NCBI GenBank assembly: GCA_963850195.1
Contig: CAWKKD010000005.1
Location: 2,232,001-2,296,000, forward strand
Reading direction: 5' to 3'
Source of the DNA: Actinoallomurus sp963850195
GTDB lineage: Bacteria > Actinomycetota > Actinomycetes > Streptosporangiales > Streptosporangiaceae
Length of the DNA: 64,000 nt
The notes beneath the pieces were generated by a model. The model searched no databases and had not been told where the DNA came from. It saw only the letters and a program-made list of their open reading frames with translations. The position numbers and the translations under genes were made by a program. Shown one piece after another: positions 7,146 through 15,575 of the stretch. Positions within the stretch are counted from its first letter, which is position 1. Each line of letters begins with the position of its first letter.

Positions 7146-8180
7146 ATGACCGACGAAACGACCGTATCGTCCCCGCTAGCGACCGAAGCGGACGCCCCTG
7201 ATCGCAACCTCGCACTCGAGCTCGTACGGGTGACCGAGGCCGCGGCGATGGCGGCGGCCCGGTGGGTCGGGCGCGGTGACAAGAACGGCGCGGACGGCGC
7301 CGCGGTGAACGCCATGAGGCAACTCATAAACACCGTGTCGATGAACGGCGTGGTGGTGATCGGCGAGGGTGAGAAGGACCGGGCCCCGATGTTGTTCAAC
7401 GGGGAGCGCGTCGGTGACGGCAGCGGCGTCGACTGCGACGTGGCCGTCGACCCGATCGACGGCACCCGGCTGGCCGCACTCGGCATGAGCAACGCGATCG
7501 CGGTGATCGCGGTGAGCCCGCGCGGCACGATGTACGACCCGTCGGCCGTGTTCTACATGGAGAAACTCGCCACCGGGCCCGAGGCCGCCGACGTGGTGAA
7601 CATCGACGCGCCGGTCGCCGACAACGTACGCGCGGTCGCGCGGGCGAAGGGCTCCGCGCCCGAGGACGTCACGGTGGTCATCCTCGACCGGCCGCGGCAC
7701 GAGCAGATCGTGCGGGAGGTACGCGAGGCGGGCGCCCGCATCAAGTTCATCACCGACGGCGACGTGGCCGGCGCGATCATGGCCGCCCGCGAGAACACCG
7801 GCATCGACCTGATGCTCGGCATCGGGGGCACCCCGGAGGGCATCATCGCGGCCAGCGCGATCAAGTCGCTGGGCGGCGTGATCCAGGGCCGGCTGTGGCC
7901 CCAGGACGACGCGGAACGCCAGAAGGCCATCGACGCGGGCCACGACCTGTCGCGTGTGCTCACCACGGACGACCTGGTGACCTCCGACGACGTGTTCTTC
8001 GCCGCGACCGGCATCACCGACGGCGAACTGGTCGGCGGCGTCCGCTACCGCAAGGGCATCGCGTCCACGAACTCGCTGGTCATGCGGTCCCGCAGCGGCA
8101 CGATCCGCAAGATCGACAGCGAGCACCGGCTGTCGAAGCTGCGCGCCTACTCCGCGATCAACTTCGACTCCGCGACCTGA
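7146..8180 (+). CDS. glpX: Class II fructose-1,6-bisphosphatase
   Basis: A 344-aa GlpX-type, metal-dependent phosphatase converting fructose-1,6-bisphosphate to fructose-6-phosphate in gluconeogenesis. Motifs are VVIGEGEKDRAPMLFNGERV near residue 75, the metal site VAVDPIDGTRLAALG near residue 100, and IGIGGTPEGI-type residues (MLGIGGTPEGIIAASAIKSL) near residue 220. The ATG at 7146 has AGGAAGG 11 bases upstream; an in-frame ATG 33 bases earlier is less likely. pckA (36.7-38.2 kb) is the other gluconeogenic enzyme in the window. A strong bidirectional terminator follows. Confidence 0.93.
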   Translation: MTDETTVSSPLATEADAPDRNLALELVRVTEAAAMAAARWVGRGDKNGADGAAVNAMRQLINTVSMNGVVVIGEGEKDRAPMLFNGERVGDGSGVDCDVAVDPIDGTRLAALGMSNAIAVIAVSPRGTMYDPSAVFYMEKLATGPEAADVVNIDAPVADNVRAVARAKGSAPEDVTVVILDRPRHEQIVREVREAGARIKFITDGDVAGAIMAARENTGIDLMLGIGGTPEGIIAASAIKSLGGVIQGRLWPQDDAERQKAIDAGHDLSRVLTTDDLVTSDDVFFAATGITDGELVGGVRYRKGIASTNSLVMRSRSGTIRKIDSEHRLSKLRAYSAINFDSAT

Positions 8181-8186
8181 GTTCAG

Positions 8187-8219
8187 ACGAGATGGGGGGC
8201 AGGCCGCCCCCCATCTCGT
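8187..8219. terminator. Bidirectional hairpin terminator between glpX and the ABC importer
   Basis: A perfect 13-bp stem (8187-8199 with 8207-8219, arm ACGAGATGGGGGG) with a 7-nt loop lies between two convergent genes. It can serve both strands, although no long U-tract is present. Confidence 0.75.
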
Positions 8220-8231
8220 GATCTTCCATCG

Positions 8232-9080
8232 CTACTTGACGCTGCCCGCGGTCAGGCCGCCGATGAGATAGCGCTCGATGAAGATGAACAGGACGACCAC
8301 CGGCACGATCGCGATCAATGAGGTCGCGAACAGGTACTGCCAGTGCTCCTGGTACTGCGTGACGAACGACGGGATGGCCACGGTCAGTGGCTGGCGGTTG
8401 GGCGAGGACGTGACGGTGAGCGCCACGATGTACTCGTTCCACGCGCCGATGAACGTGTAGACCAGCGCCGTCACGACGCCCGGCAGGGAGATCGGCAGGG
8501 TCACGCGCGTCAGCGCCTTGACCCGGCCCGCGCCGTCGAGGAAGGCCGCCTCCTCCAGCTCCTTGGGGATGCTGGCGAAGTAGCCGTGCAGGATCCACAC
8601 GCAGAACGGCAGGTTGAACGCCGCGTTGACCAGGATCAGCGACAGGAGGGTGTCGGTCAGATTGAGCGCGACCATCTCCCGGTAGATGCCGATCACCAGC
8701 GCGGTGGGCGCGAACATCTGAGTGACCAAGATCATCAACAGGAAGGCGTTGCGCCCGCGGAAGCGGTTGCGGGCGGTGTAGTACGCCGCTGGCAGGCCGA
8801 CGATGAGGGTCACGAGGGTCGCGGCGCCGGCCACGAGCAGCGAGACCTTCATGTTCTGCCAGATCGGGGCGGCCTTCCACACGTTGATGAAGTTGGACCA
8901 GTCCCAGTGCGACGGGAAGTAGGGACCCGGCGACTTCATCAGCTCACGCTCGGGCTTGAGCGCGGTCAGCAGCATCTCGAGGTACGGGGCGACGAACGCG
9001 AGCGCGACCAGCCAGCCGACGCCGGTGAGGATCGCCTTGCGCAGGGACATCGTCCTGCGGCGTGACGGGGTGGAAGACAT
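8232..9080 (-). CDS. Carbohydrate ABC transporter permease (MalG type)
   Basis: A 282-aa inner-membrane permease of the CUT1 family with about six spans. The cytoplasmic EAA loop that contacts the ATPase is KELEEAAFLDGAGRVKALTR. It is third in the SBP-permease-permease operon. An AGGAG-type ribosome-binding site lies 8 bases before the ATG at 9080; a GTG one codon earlier gives a GTGA overlap with the upstream stop. The sugar is not identifiable from sequence alone. No ATP-binding gene is nearby, as in actinomycete importers that share the MsiK ATPase. Confidence 0.88.
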   Translation of the reverse strand: MSSTPSRRRTMSLRKAILTGVGWLVALAFVAPYLEMLLTALKPERELMKSPGPYFPSHWDWSNFINVWKAAPIWQNMKVSLLVAGAATLVTLIVGLPAAYYTARNRFRGRNAFLLMILVTQMFAPTALVIGIYREMVALNLTDTLLSLILVNAAFNLPFCVWILHGYFASIPKELEEAAFLDGAGRVKALTRVTLPISLPGVVTALVYTFIGAWNEYIVALTVTSSPNRQPLTVAIPSFVTQYQEHWQYLFATSLIAIVPVVVLFIFIERYLIGGLTAGSVK

Positions 9081-10027
9081 CACCGGATCTCCTCCCGCCA
9101 GCGCGAGGCGCGCAGGTACATCAGCACCATCACGAGGATCAGTACGAAGTTGACCACCGACATCGACGCGGACTCACCGACGTTCTGGTCGAAGAACGCG
9201 ATCTTGTACATGAACGTCGTGGTCGTGTCGGTGGCGTGTCCCGGACCGCCCTGGGTCATCGCCCAGATGATCGGGAAGGAGTTGAAGACGTTGATCACGT
9301 TGATGATCGACGCGATCAGCACGGCCGGCCGCAGCAGCGGCAGCGTGATGCTGAAGTAGGTGCGGAACGTGCCCGCGCCGTCGACGCGCGCCGCCTCGTA
9401 CACGTCCTCGGGGATGGTCTGGAGACCGGCCAGGATGACGAAGGAGGCGAACGGCAGCGACACGAAGACCGCCACCCACATCATCCACAGCATCGCCTGG
9501 TCCGGGTGGGCCAGCCAGTTCACCGGCTTGTCCAGCACACCGATGTCGATCAGGACCCGGTTGACGACGCCGAAGTAGTTGTCGAGCATCCACTTCCAGA
9601 CCAGCGCGGTCATCAGCACCGACGCGGCCCAGGGCACGATCACGGCCCACCGTACGACGCGGCGTCCGGGGAACCGCGCGTTGAGGAGCTGTGCCAGCGC
9701 CAGGGAGACGACCATCGTGACGACGACGACCCCGATCACCCAGAGCAGCGTGCGCACCAGGACGTGGATGAGGTCGGCCTCGTCGAACAGATCGGAGTAG
9801 TTCTTACTCCCGTTGCCACCGAGGGTGACGCCGGACGAGCTGATCTTCTCCAGCGAGGTGCGGACCATCTCGACGACCGGCCACAGCACGACGACGGCGA
9901 TGAGCGCGGTCGCGGGGCCGATCCACAGCAGCGGGGTCAGCGCCTCGCGGACACGGCGGCCGTATCCCGCGCGTGGTGCCGGGGACGAGGCCCCGGCACC
10001 ACGCGCGCTGATCTTGGCGTCCGGCAC
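9080..10027 (-). CDS. Carbohydrate ABC transporter permease (MalF type)
   Basis: A 315-aa CUT1 permease. A cytoplasmic N-terminal tail is followed by a first span (LLWIGPATALIAVVVLWPVV), a large periplasmic loop and the EAA motif IPEDVYEAARVDGAGTFRTY. It starts with GTG one base after the stop of the binding-protein gene, so the two are translationally coupled. It would pair with the MalG-type permease downstream. Confidence 0.88.
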   Translation of the reverse strand: MPDAKISARGAGASSPAPRAGYGRRVREALTPLLWIGPATALIAVVVLWPVVEMVRTSLEKISSSGVTLGGNGSKNYSDLFDEADLIHVLVRTLLWVIGVVVVTMVVSLALAQLLNARFPGRRVVRWAVIVPWAASVLMTALVWKWMLDNYFGVVNRVLIDIGVLDKPVNWLAHPDQAMLWMMWVAVFVSLPFASFVILAGLQTIPEDVYEAARVDGAGTFRTYFSITLPLLRPAVLIASIINVINVFNSFPIIWAMTQGGPGHATDTTTTFMYKIAFFDQNVGESASMSVVNFVLILVMVLMYLRASRWREEIR

Positions 10028-10028
10028 G

Positions 10029-11273
10029 TCAGCCGTTCTTCTCGGCCGTCTTCTGGATGGCGTCCAGAACCTTCTTCGGGTCGGCGTTCGCGACCGAGGT
10101 GCCCATGCTCTGCTTCACCGCACCGGCCACCGCGGACCACGCCGGGTTGCCCGTCGGAGCGAACTTCGCGGTCGGCAGCGCGTCCACGAACTGCTTGAAG
10201 TACGGGTCGCTGCTCAGCGCGTCACCGGCGGACTTGGTCACCGGCAGGAAGTTCTCCAGCTTGAGGAACTTCGCGGCGTTCTGCTGCTGGTAGAAGAAGC
10301 TCAGGAACTTCGAGACCGCGTCCTTGTTCTTCCCGCCGTTCTTGAACCCGGCGAGGACGTCGACGACACCCAGCGTGTTGTGGACCGAGCCGTCCTTGCT
10401 GGGCAGCGGCGCCACGCCGTAGTTGAGGCTCTTGTTCACCGGGTCGATGAAGCCCGCCCGCGTGAACGGGCCGCCGATGGACATGCCGACCTTGCCCTGC
10501 GCGAACTGGTTGAAGACCGTCTTGCGGTCGGTCGTCTCCGGGTTCGGCTGGGTCAGGCCCGACTTGTTGAGGTCCCGCAGGAAGTTCAGGGTGTCGACGT
10601 TGGCCGGCTGGTTGATCGCCCACTTGCCGGACGAGTCGACCCAGCCACCGTTGTCGTTCATCGCCCAGGAGTAGAACTCCGCCTGGGACTCCTCCGGGCC
10701 GAGCGGCAGGCCGTACCCGATGGAGCCCTTCCCCTTGATCTTCTGAGCGTCGGACTTCACCTCGGCCCAGGTCTTCGGCGGGTCGGTGATGCCGGCCTTA
10801 GTGAACAGGTCCTTGTTGAAGAACAGCAGGCGGGCGCTGGAGATGAACGGCAGGGCGTACTGCTCGCCGTTGTACTTCGTCTGGTCGACGAAGGTCGGCG
10901 TGAAGTCGCTCAGGACCTGCGGCGACACGATGTCGGAGGCCTTGTAGATCAGGCCGTCGCGCGCGAAGTCCGAGAACGAGTTGTAGTTCAGGATGTCCGG
11001 GGTCTGCTTGGTCTGGACGTAGGTCTTGACCTTGGCGTCCATCTGGGTCCAGTCGACCATCTCAAGGTTGACCTTGTAGCCCTTGTTCTGGGCTTCGAAG
11101 TCCTTGATGAGGCTGTCCCAGTAGCCCTTGGTGTTGTCGTCGTAGATCGCGGCGACGAACTTGATCGTCTTACTGTCGCCGCCACCGCTTGAGGAGCTGC
11201 CCTTGCTGCAACCGGTCATACCGAGGGTCACCGTCAGACCCGCGGCGATGACGCCGATGAGATGCCGTTTCAC
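10029..11273 (-). CDS. Extracellular sugar-binding lipoprotein of the CUT1 importer
   Basis: A 414-aa solute-binding protein. A signal peptide ends at a lipobox (LGMTGCSKG, Cys 22), followed by a Ser/Gly linker and a two-lobed family 1 binding protein with the signature NKDLFTKAGITDPPKTWAEV. First gene of the importer operon. The 328-bp upstream gap carries a DasR/GntR-like operator, so amino sugars or chito-oligosaccharides are one possible ligand. That is an inference from the operator only. Confidence 0.88.
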   Translation of the reverse strand: MKRHLIGVIAAGLTVTLGMTGCSKGSSSSGGGDSKTIKFVAAIYDDNTKGYWDSLIKDFEAQNKGYKVNLEMVDWTQMDAKVKTYVQTKQTPDILNYNSFSDFARDGLIYKASDIVSPQVLSDFTPTFVDQTKYNGEQYALPFISSARLLFFNKDLFTKAGITDPPKTWAEVKSDAQKIKGKGSIGYGLPLGPEESQAEFYSWAMNDNGGWVDSSGKWAINQPANVDTLNFLRDLNKSGLTQPNPETTDRKTVFNQFAQGKVGMSIGGPFTRAGFIDPVNKSLNYGVAPLPSKDGSVHNTLGVVDVLAGFKNGGKNKDAVSKFLSFFYQQQNAAKFLKLENFLPVTKSAGDALSSDPYFKQFVDALPTAKFAPTGNPAWSAVAGAVKQSMGTSVANADPKKVLDAIQKTAEKNG

Positions 11274-11430
11274 CTGTCCCCGCCTTCTTGGGCTTCGGGG
11301 CGCGCGGGTGCGCGCGACGTCCCCGGTCTTGTGTCATGAAAGGGTTCGCCAACCCCCGGCCCGGCTCTCGGATCATCACCTCCGAGCGGCCGTTGGCGTG
11401 GCACAGCTGAGCGCGGCTCGCGCCGCCCCT

Positions 11431-11450
11431 CCTTTCACAGGCATGAAAGG
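11431..11450. promoter_or_regulatory. Inverted repeat CCTTTCA-N6-TGAAAGG
   Basis: Perfect 7-bp arms with a 6-bp spacer. A direct copy of TCATGAAAGG lies about 100 bp closer to the importer. The arms recall LacI-family operators (TGAAA...TTTCA) but are in the opposite order and more widely spaced, so the regulator is uncertain. Confidence 0.35.
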
Positions 11451-11506
11451 TTGTGCACGATTCCGCTGCTCATCGAGCAGAATCGCGCATGGCACTGAAC
11501 CATAGA

Positions 11507-11524
11507 AGCTGGTCCGTACCAGTT
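11507..11524. promoter_or_regulatory. DasR/HutC-type GntR operator candidate
   Basis: On the minus strand the site reads ACTGGT-ACGG-ACCAGC, close to the DasR responsive element ACTGGTCTAGACCAGT. It lies about 235 bp upstream of the binding-protein start. DasR controls chitobiose and GlcNAc importers in streptomycetes that also rely on MsiK. No dasR gene is in the window. Confidence 0.45.
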
Positions 11525-11601
11525 CAAGAGGGTGGGCGGCGGGGAGTCTCAACTGTTATTGAAATCCCCATGTGACCTGCTGCGTCCCGCGCAGGCCCGG
11601 C

Positions 11602-12210
11602 TCAACGCGGTCCGCCGGCGGCTCGCCGCCACCGCCGGGGGCGCTTGGGCGTACGCGCGCCGACCGAGCCGAGAATGATCGTTCCGCTCACCTCGATGAC
11701 CGGTGCGTCCGACTCCTGGGCCGGGCGTACCCGCAGGTCACGTGAGCCGATGACGGAGCGGCCGGTGAACTCGACGCGGACCCCGTCCGGAACGATCAGC
11801 CGCAGCCGCCCGCCGAGCACGTTGGCGCGGATGACCACGTGCCGTCGCTGGAGCAGCGCCTCCCGCATGTCGATCTCGACGGTGCCGAACAGCGCCGCGA
11901 CCGGGAGCCGGGCCGGCACCACCCAGCGGCCGCCGTGCTTCACGGTCGCGAACAGCGCGTACAGGCGGCCGGAGTCGAGGCGGATGGGCTGGAGGTCCGG
12001 CGTCGTCAGGTCGTCGGTCAGCCCGCTGAGGTCGCCGAGGGTGCGCGCGGCGTACGCGCGCTCGACCCGCTCGGCATGCTCGTCAAGGGTGATCCTGCCG
12101 TCGGCGTGCGCGTCCCGAAGGAGGCCGACGACGCGTTCGCGGTCCGTGTCGGAGGCGCGGAGCGTGCGCGGCGAGACGTGCCGGTCGCCCGGCTTCCACG
12201 GAAGGTCCAC
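11602..12210 (-). CDS. DUF1707 SHOCT-like domain protein with C-terminal beta-helix (LiaF-like)
   Basis: A 202-aa protein. Residues 15-60 carry the DUF1707 signature LRASDTDRERVVGLLRDAHADGRITLDEHAERVERAYAAR, shown here in part as RASDTDRERVVGLLRDAHA. The C-terminal half (LFGTVEIDMREALL to VIEVSGTIILGSVGAR) resembles the cell-wall-active antibiotic response domain. The frame extends further upstream, but the GTG at 12210 (V-D-L-P-W-K-P) fits the usual length. It faces the ABC exporter divergently over 54 bp. Its basic C-terminus has no membrane span. The role is not established. Confidence 0.8.
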   Translation of the reverse strand: MDLPWKPGDRHVSPRTLRASDTDRERVVGLLRDAHADGRITLDEHAERVERAYAARTLGDLSGLTDDLTTPDLQPIRLDSGRLYALFATVKHGGRWVVPARLPVAALFGTVEIDMREALLQRRHVVIRANVLGGRLRLIVPDGVRVEFTGRSVIGSRDLRVRPAQESDAPVIEVSGTIILGSVGARTPKRPRRWRRAAGGPR

Positions 12211-12264
12211 GCCCCGACGATATTCGTTGGCGGACTGTCGTAGGTCCTGCCTACCGTGGAAGTC

Positions 12265-13194
12265 ATGGCGATCGAGCTGCGTGACGTGGTCAAGCGGTAC
12301 ACCGACCGTGACGGCACGCGCATCGCGGCGGTCGACCACCTCACGCTCGACGTACCCGACGGGGTGTGCCTGGGCCTCCTCGGGCCCAACGGCGCCGGAA
12401 AATCGACGACCATGCGCCTGCTCACCGCGCAGTCGCGCGCCGACGAGGGCACGATCACGGTGCTCGGCCACGCGATCCCGCGCGAGGCCAAGCAGGCGCG
12501 CGCGCTGATGGGCGTGGTCCCGCAGACCGACAACCTCGACGAGGAGCTGACCGTCCAGCAGAACCTCGAGGTCTTCGCGCACCTCTACCGCGTGCCGAGG
12601 GCGGGGCTGCGCGCCGCCGTGGACCGCGCGCTGGAGATCGCCCAGCTCACCGCGCGCGCCGGCACCCGCGTCTCCAAGCTGTCCGGCGGCATGCGGCGCC
12701 GCCTGCTGGTCGCGCGTGGCCTCGTCCACTCGCCGAGGCTCGTCCTGCTCGACGAGCCGACGGTCGGGCTCGACCCGCAGGTGCGCGCGGACCTGTGGGG
12801 GCTGATAGCCGCGCTGCGCGGCGACGGCGTGACCGTCCTGATGAGCACCCACTACATCGAGGAGGCCGAGCGGCTCGCCGACGCCTGCGCGCTGATGTCG
12901 CACGGCCGGGTGATCGCGAGCGGCACGCCCGCCGAGCTGATCGCCGACCACGCGGGCGACCGCGTCGAGGAGCACGAGGGCTCGCCGGCCCGCCTCGCCG
13001 AGGTCGAGGGCCTGGCGCACCGGGCCGGCCTGCCCACGCGGCGCACCGGGCCGACCATCTCGGTGCTGCGGGCCGAGCGGATGCCGCCGTCCCTCGTCGA
13101 CTCGCTCGCGGTCGCCAACGGCCACCGTGTCGTTCGCCGTGCCGCCAACCTCGAGGACGTCTTCGTCGTCCTGACCGGAGAGACCGTTGACTGA
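12265..13194 (+). CDS. ABC exporter ATP-binding protein (DrrA/NodI type)
   Basis: A 309-aa ATPase with Walker A GPNGAGKST, signature LSGGM, Walker B LVLLDEPTVGLD and H-loop STHY. The C-terminal 80 residues form the DUF4162-like tail of daunorubicin-type exporters, ending in LEDVFVVLTG. The ATG at 12265 is favoured; an in-frame GTG lies 9 bases earlier. It overlaps the permease gene downstream by 8 bp. Substrate unknown; antibiotic or lipid-linked export is typical of the family. Confidence 0.92.
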   Translation: MAIELRDVVKRYTDRDGTRIAAVDHLTLDVPDGVCLGLLGPNGAGKSTTMRLLTAQSRADEGTITVLGHAIPREAKQARALMGVVPQTDNLDEELTVQQNLEVFAHLYRVPRAGLRAAVDRALEIAQLTARAGTRVSKLSGGMRRRLLVARGLVHSPRLVLLDEPTVGLDPQVRADLWGLIAALRGDGVTVLMSTHYIEEAERLADACALMSHGRVIASGTPAELIADHAGDRVEEHEGSPARLAEVEGLAHRAGLPTRRTGPTISVLRAERMPPSLVDSLAVANGHRVVRRAANLEDVFVVLTGETVD

Positions 13195-13969
13195 GACCAG
13201 GCTGAGAAGGTTCGAGTGGGCCCCGGTCCGCGGCGTGTGGCGGCGCGAGGTCGCGCTGTTCCGGCGCTACTGGGCCTCGACGTCGTTCGCGTCACTGGTC
13301 GAGCCGACCATCTACCTGCTGGCGTTCGGCTTCGGGTTCGGGTCGCTGCTCGGTCACGTGGCCGGCTATCGCTACGTCGACTTCGTGGGCACCGGCGTCG
13401 TCGCCACCGCCGTGCTGTTCACGTCGGTGTTCCCCGGCATGTTCAACACCTACATCCGGCGCGTCTACCAGCACTCCTACGATGCGGTGCTGGCGGCGCC
13501 GGTCGACGTGCACGAGGTGGTCGCGGGCGAGGCATCCTGGATCTCGGTCAAGAGCGGGGTGTTCTCGTGCGCGCCGGTGCTGGTGGCGACGGCCTTCGGC
13601 CTGCGCCCGGGTCCGGGCGTGCTGGTCCTGCCGCTCGTGACGTTCCTGACCGCCACCGGCTTCGCGCTCTTCGGCATCTGGGCCTCCACGGTGGTCCCGT
13701 CGGTGAACAGCTTCGACTATGTGATCAGCGGCATCCTGGCGCCGCTGTTCCTGGTGGCCGGCACGTTCTTCCCGATCAGCGGCCTGCCCGGCTGGGCCCG
13801 TACGGTCGCGCAGGTCAACCCGCTCTATCACTGCGTGGAGCTGGTCCGGCACGCCGTCTTCGGGTTCAGGCCTCTGGCCGACCTCGGTCACGTGGGCGTG
13901 CTCCTGCTGTTCACGGCGCTGACGTGGCTGCTGGCCGTACGCGGCATGCGGCGGCGTCTCATCGACTGA
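13187..13969 (+). CDS. ABC-2 type exporter permease (NodJ/DrrB type)
   Basis: A 260-aa membrane protein with about six spans and the NodJ-family layout: YWASTSFASLVEPTIYLLAF, then GTGVVATAVLFTSVFPGMFN, then the ABC-2 signature near FLVAGTFFPISGLPGWARTV. It starts with TTG inside the end of the ATPase gene (8-bp overlap), so the stoichiometry is translationally coupled. Together they form one exporter. Confidence 0.9.
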   Translation: MTETRLRRFEWAPVRGVWRREVALFRRYWASTSFASLVEPTIYLLAFGFGFGSLLGHVAGYRYVDFVGTGVVATAVLFTSVFPGMFNTYIRRVYQHSYDAVLAAPVDVHEVVAGEASWISVKSGVFSCAPVLVATAFGLRPGPGVLVLPLVTFLTATGFALFGIWASTVVPSVNSFDYVISGILAPLFLVAGTFFPISGLPGWARTVAQVNPLYHCVELVRHAVFGFRPLADLGHVGVLLLFTALTWLLAVRGMRRRLID

Positions 13970-14047
13970 GGCTCGCTGCCATCTGTTGACCTGCCGTGAC
14001 CCTGCTCCATACGCTGTCGCGAACCTCTTTCATGTTCGGAGAACGCC

Positions 14048-15259
14048 GTGGCGGCAGAGATCGATCAGCGGGTTCGACGGGGTCGCCGCTCGGCGTACGC
14101 CGCGTTCGGCGTGCAGGGGCTGTGCTTCGCCGCCCTGGTCACCCGGATCCCGGAGATCCAGCAGGCGCACAACCTCACCGACGGCACGCTCGCGCTGGTC
14201 CTGCTGGCCGTACCGGTGGTCGCCGGGATAGGCAGCGTCCTCGCCGGGATCGTCATGCCGCGCCACGGCAGCGGCATCGTGCTGCGGGTCGCCCAGCCGT
14301 TCGTGCTGCTGAGCATCTTCGCGATCGGCGTGGCACCGGGTGACCTGGCGCTCTACGCCGCCACCGCGCTGTTCGGACTGTTCGTGGGCGCGGTCGACGC
14401 GTCGATGAACGCCCAGGCCGTCACGGCGGAGACGTTGTACGGCAAGAGCCTGCTGACCGGCTTCCACGCCGTGTGGAGCGCGGCGGGCATCCTCGCCGGC
14501 CTGTGGGTGGCCCTCGCCAACAAGATCAACATGAGCCTCGGCACCGGGTTCGCGATCCCGGCGCTGCTCGGCCTCATCATCACCGCCTCGACCGGCCGCC
14601 GTCTCTACCGGAAGGCGATGGAGACCACCGGCCCCAGCGACGAACAGCTGCGCGCCGCCGCCAAGCGGGTGCCCTGGAGGCCGATCATCATCATCGGCGT
14701 GGCCGTCACCTGCATGTACATCGCGGACTCGGCCACCTCGAGCTACAGCGCCAAGTATCTGAAGGACGACCTGGACGCCTCGGGGGCGATCGCCCCGCTG
14801 GGCTACGTGATGTACCAGGTCTGCATGATGCTGAGCCGCACCGGCGCCGACTTCGTCGTACGCGCCTACGGCGCGGCCCGTGTCGTGGCCGTCGGGGCGG
14901 TCGTCGGCGGTCTCGGGCTGCTCGGCGCGGCGGCGGCCACGAACGCGTTCCTCGCCATCACCGGCTTCGCGGTGGCGGGGCTCGGACTCGCGGTCGTGGT
15001 GCCGACGTCGTTCTCGGCGGCCGGGCGGCTCGACCCGACCGGCATGGGCGTCGCGGTCGCCCGGGTCAACGTCTTCAACTACGCCGGTTTCGTGCTGGGC
15101 GCGATCGTCGCCGGAGCCGCCGCGTCGAACCTGTGGATCGCCTACGCCGTGGGCGCGGCGCTCACGCTGGTGATCCTGGCCTCCGCGAAGGGGTTCCAGC
15201 CCGTACCGCTCGACGGGGCAGCGCCCGGCATCGCCGTCGCCGAGCGCCCCGTCGCCTGA
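14048..15259 (+). CDS. MFS transporter (YbjJ-like)
   Basis: A 403-aa, 12-span major facilitator. The N-terminal RSAYAAFGVQGLCFAALVTRIPEIQ and the NAQAVTAETLYGKSLLTGFHA region are characteristic of YbjJ/FucP-like carriers. GTG start after a GGAGAA ribosome-binding site. The substrate cannot be told. A small hairpin overlaps its stop codon and that of the convergent small gene. Confidence 0.85.
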   Translation: MAAEIDQRVRRGRRSAYAAFGVQGLCFAALVTRIPEIQQAHNLTDGTLALVLLAVPVVAGIGSVLAGIVMPRHGSGIVLRVAQPFVLLSIFAIGVAPGDLALYAATALFGLFVGAVDASMNAQAVTAETLYGKSLLTGFHAVWSAAGILAGLWVALANKINMSLGTGFAIPALLGLIITASTGRRLYRKAMETTGPSDEQLRAAAKRVPWRPIIIIGVAVTCMYIADSATSSYSAKYLKDDLDASGAIAPLGYVMYQVCMMLSRTGADFVVRAYGAARVVAVGAVVGGLGLLGAAAATNAFLAITGFAVAGLGLAVVVPTSFSAAGRLDPTGMGVAVARVNVFNYAGFVLGAIVAGAAASNLWIAYAVGAALTLVILASAKGFQPVPLDGAAPGIAVAERPVA

Positions 15260-15274
15260 CCCTCAGCGGGTCAG
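15256..15274. terminator. Short hairpin spanning two convergent stop codons
   Basis: CTGACCC-TCAGC-GGGTCAG gives a perfect 7-bp stem that includes the stop codons of both flanking genes. It may act as a compact bidirectional terminator. There is no U-tract. Confidence 0.45.
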
Positions 15275-15513
15275 CGCGCCCCCTCCTCCGCCGATATGCG
15301 GAGCATGGCCGCCTCGCCCTGCTTCTCGGCCTCTTCGGGCGTCAGTTCGGTCAACGCGATGCGCAGCGACACCTCGGCGGCGTCGGCCGCCGCGCGTGCG
15401 GTGATCGCGTGCGTGTGCGCCCGCTCGAGGTCGCCGAGGCCGATGCAGTCGAACGCGACCTTCGTGTCGTGCGCGGCAAGCTCAAGCTGGCGCGCGGCTT
15501 CGTCAAGGCTCAT
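15271..15513 (-). CDS. Small alpha-helical protein, unknown function
   Basis: An 80-aa protein predicted wholly helical and rich in Ala and Glu (MSLDEAARQLELAAHDTKVA, LERAHTHAITARAAADAAEV). No known family is recognised and there is no signal or membrane span. The ATG is preceded by a weak purine stretch (GGGAGATGAC). Codon use matches its neighbours, so it is likely real. Confidence 0.65.
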   Translation of the reverse strand: MSLDEAARQLELAAHDTKVAFDCIGLGDLERAHTHAITARAAADAAEVSLRIALTELTPEEAEKQGEAAMLRISAEEGAR

Positions 15514-15575
15514 GTCATCTCCCGTCGTCGTGGCCCGTAGTACCCACTGTCACTCCGGCCACACAGCCCGCTTGC

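Larger units (their letters stand above)
11274..11601. other. Regulatory gap upstream of the sugar importer
   Basis: No gene is supported in these 328 bases. The gap holds an inverted repeat CCTTTCA-N6-TGAAAGG, a second copy of its right arm (TCATGAAAGG near 11334), a 6-bp hairpin CTGCTC-ATC-GAGCAG at 11466-11480 and a GntR-like palindrome at 11507-11524. Confidence 0.6.
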
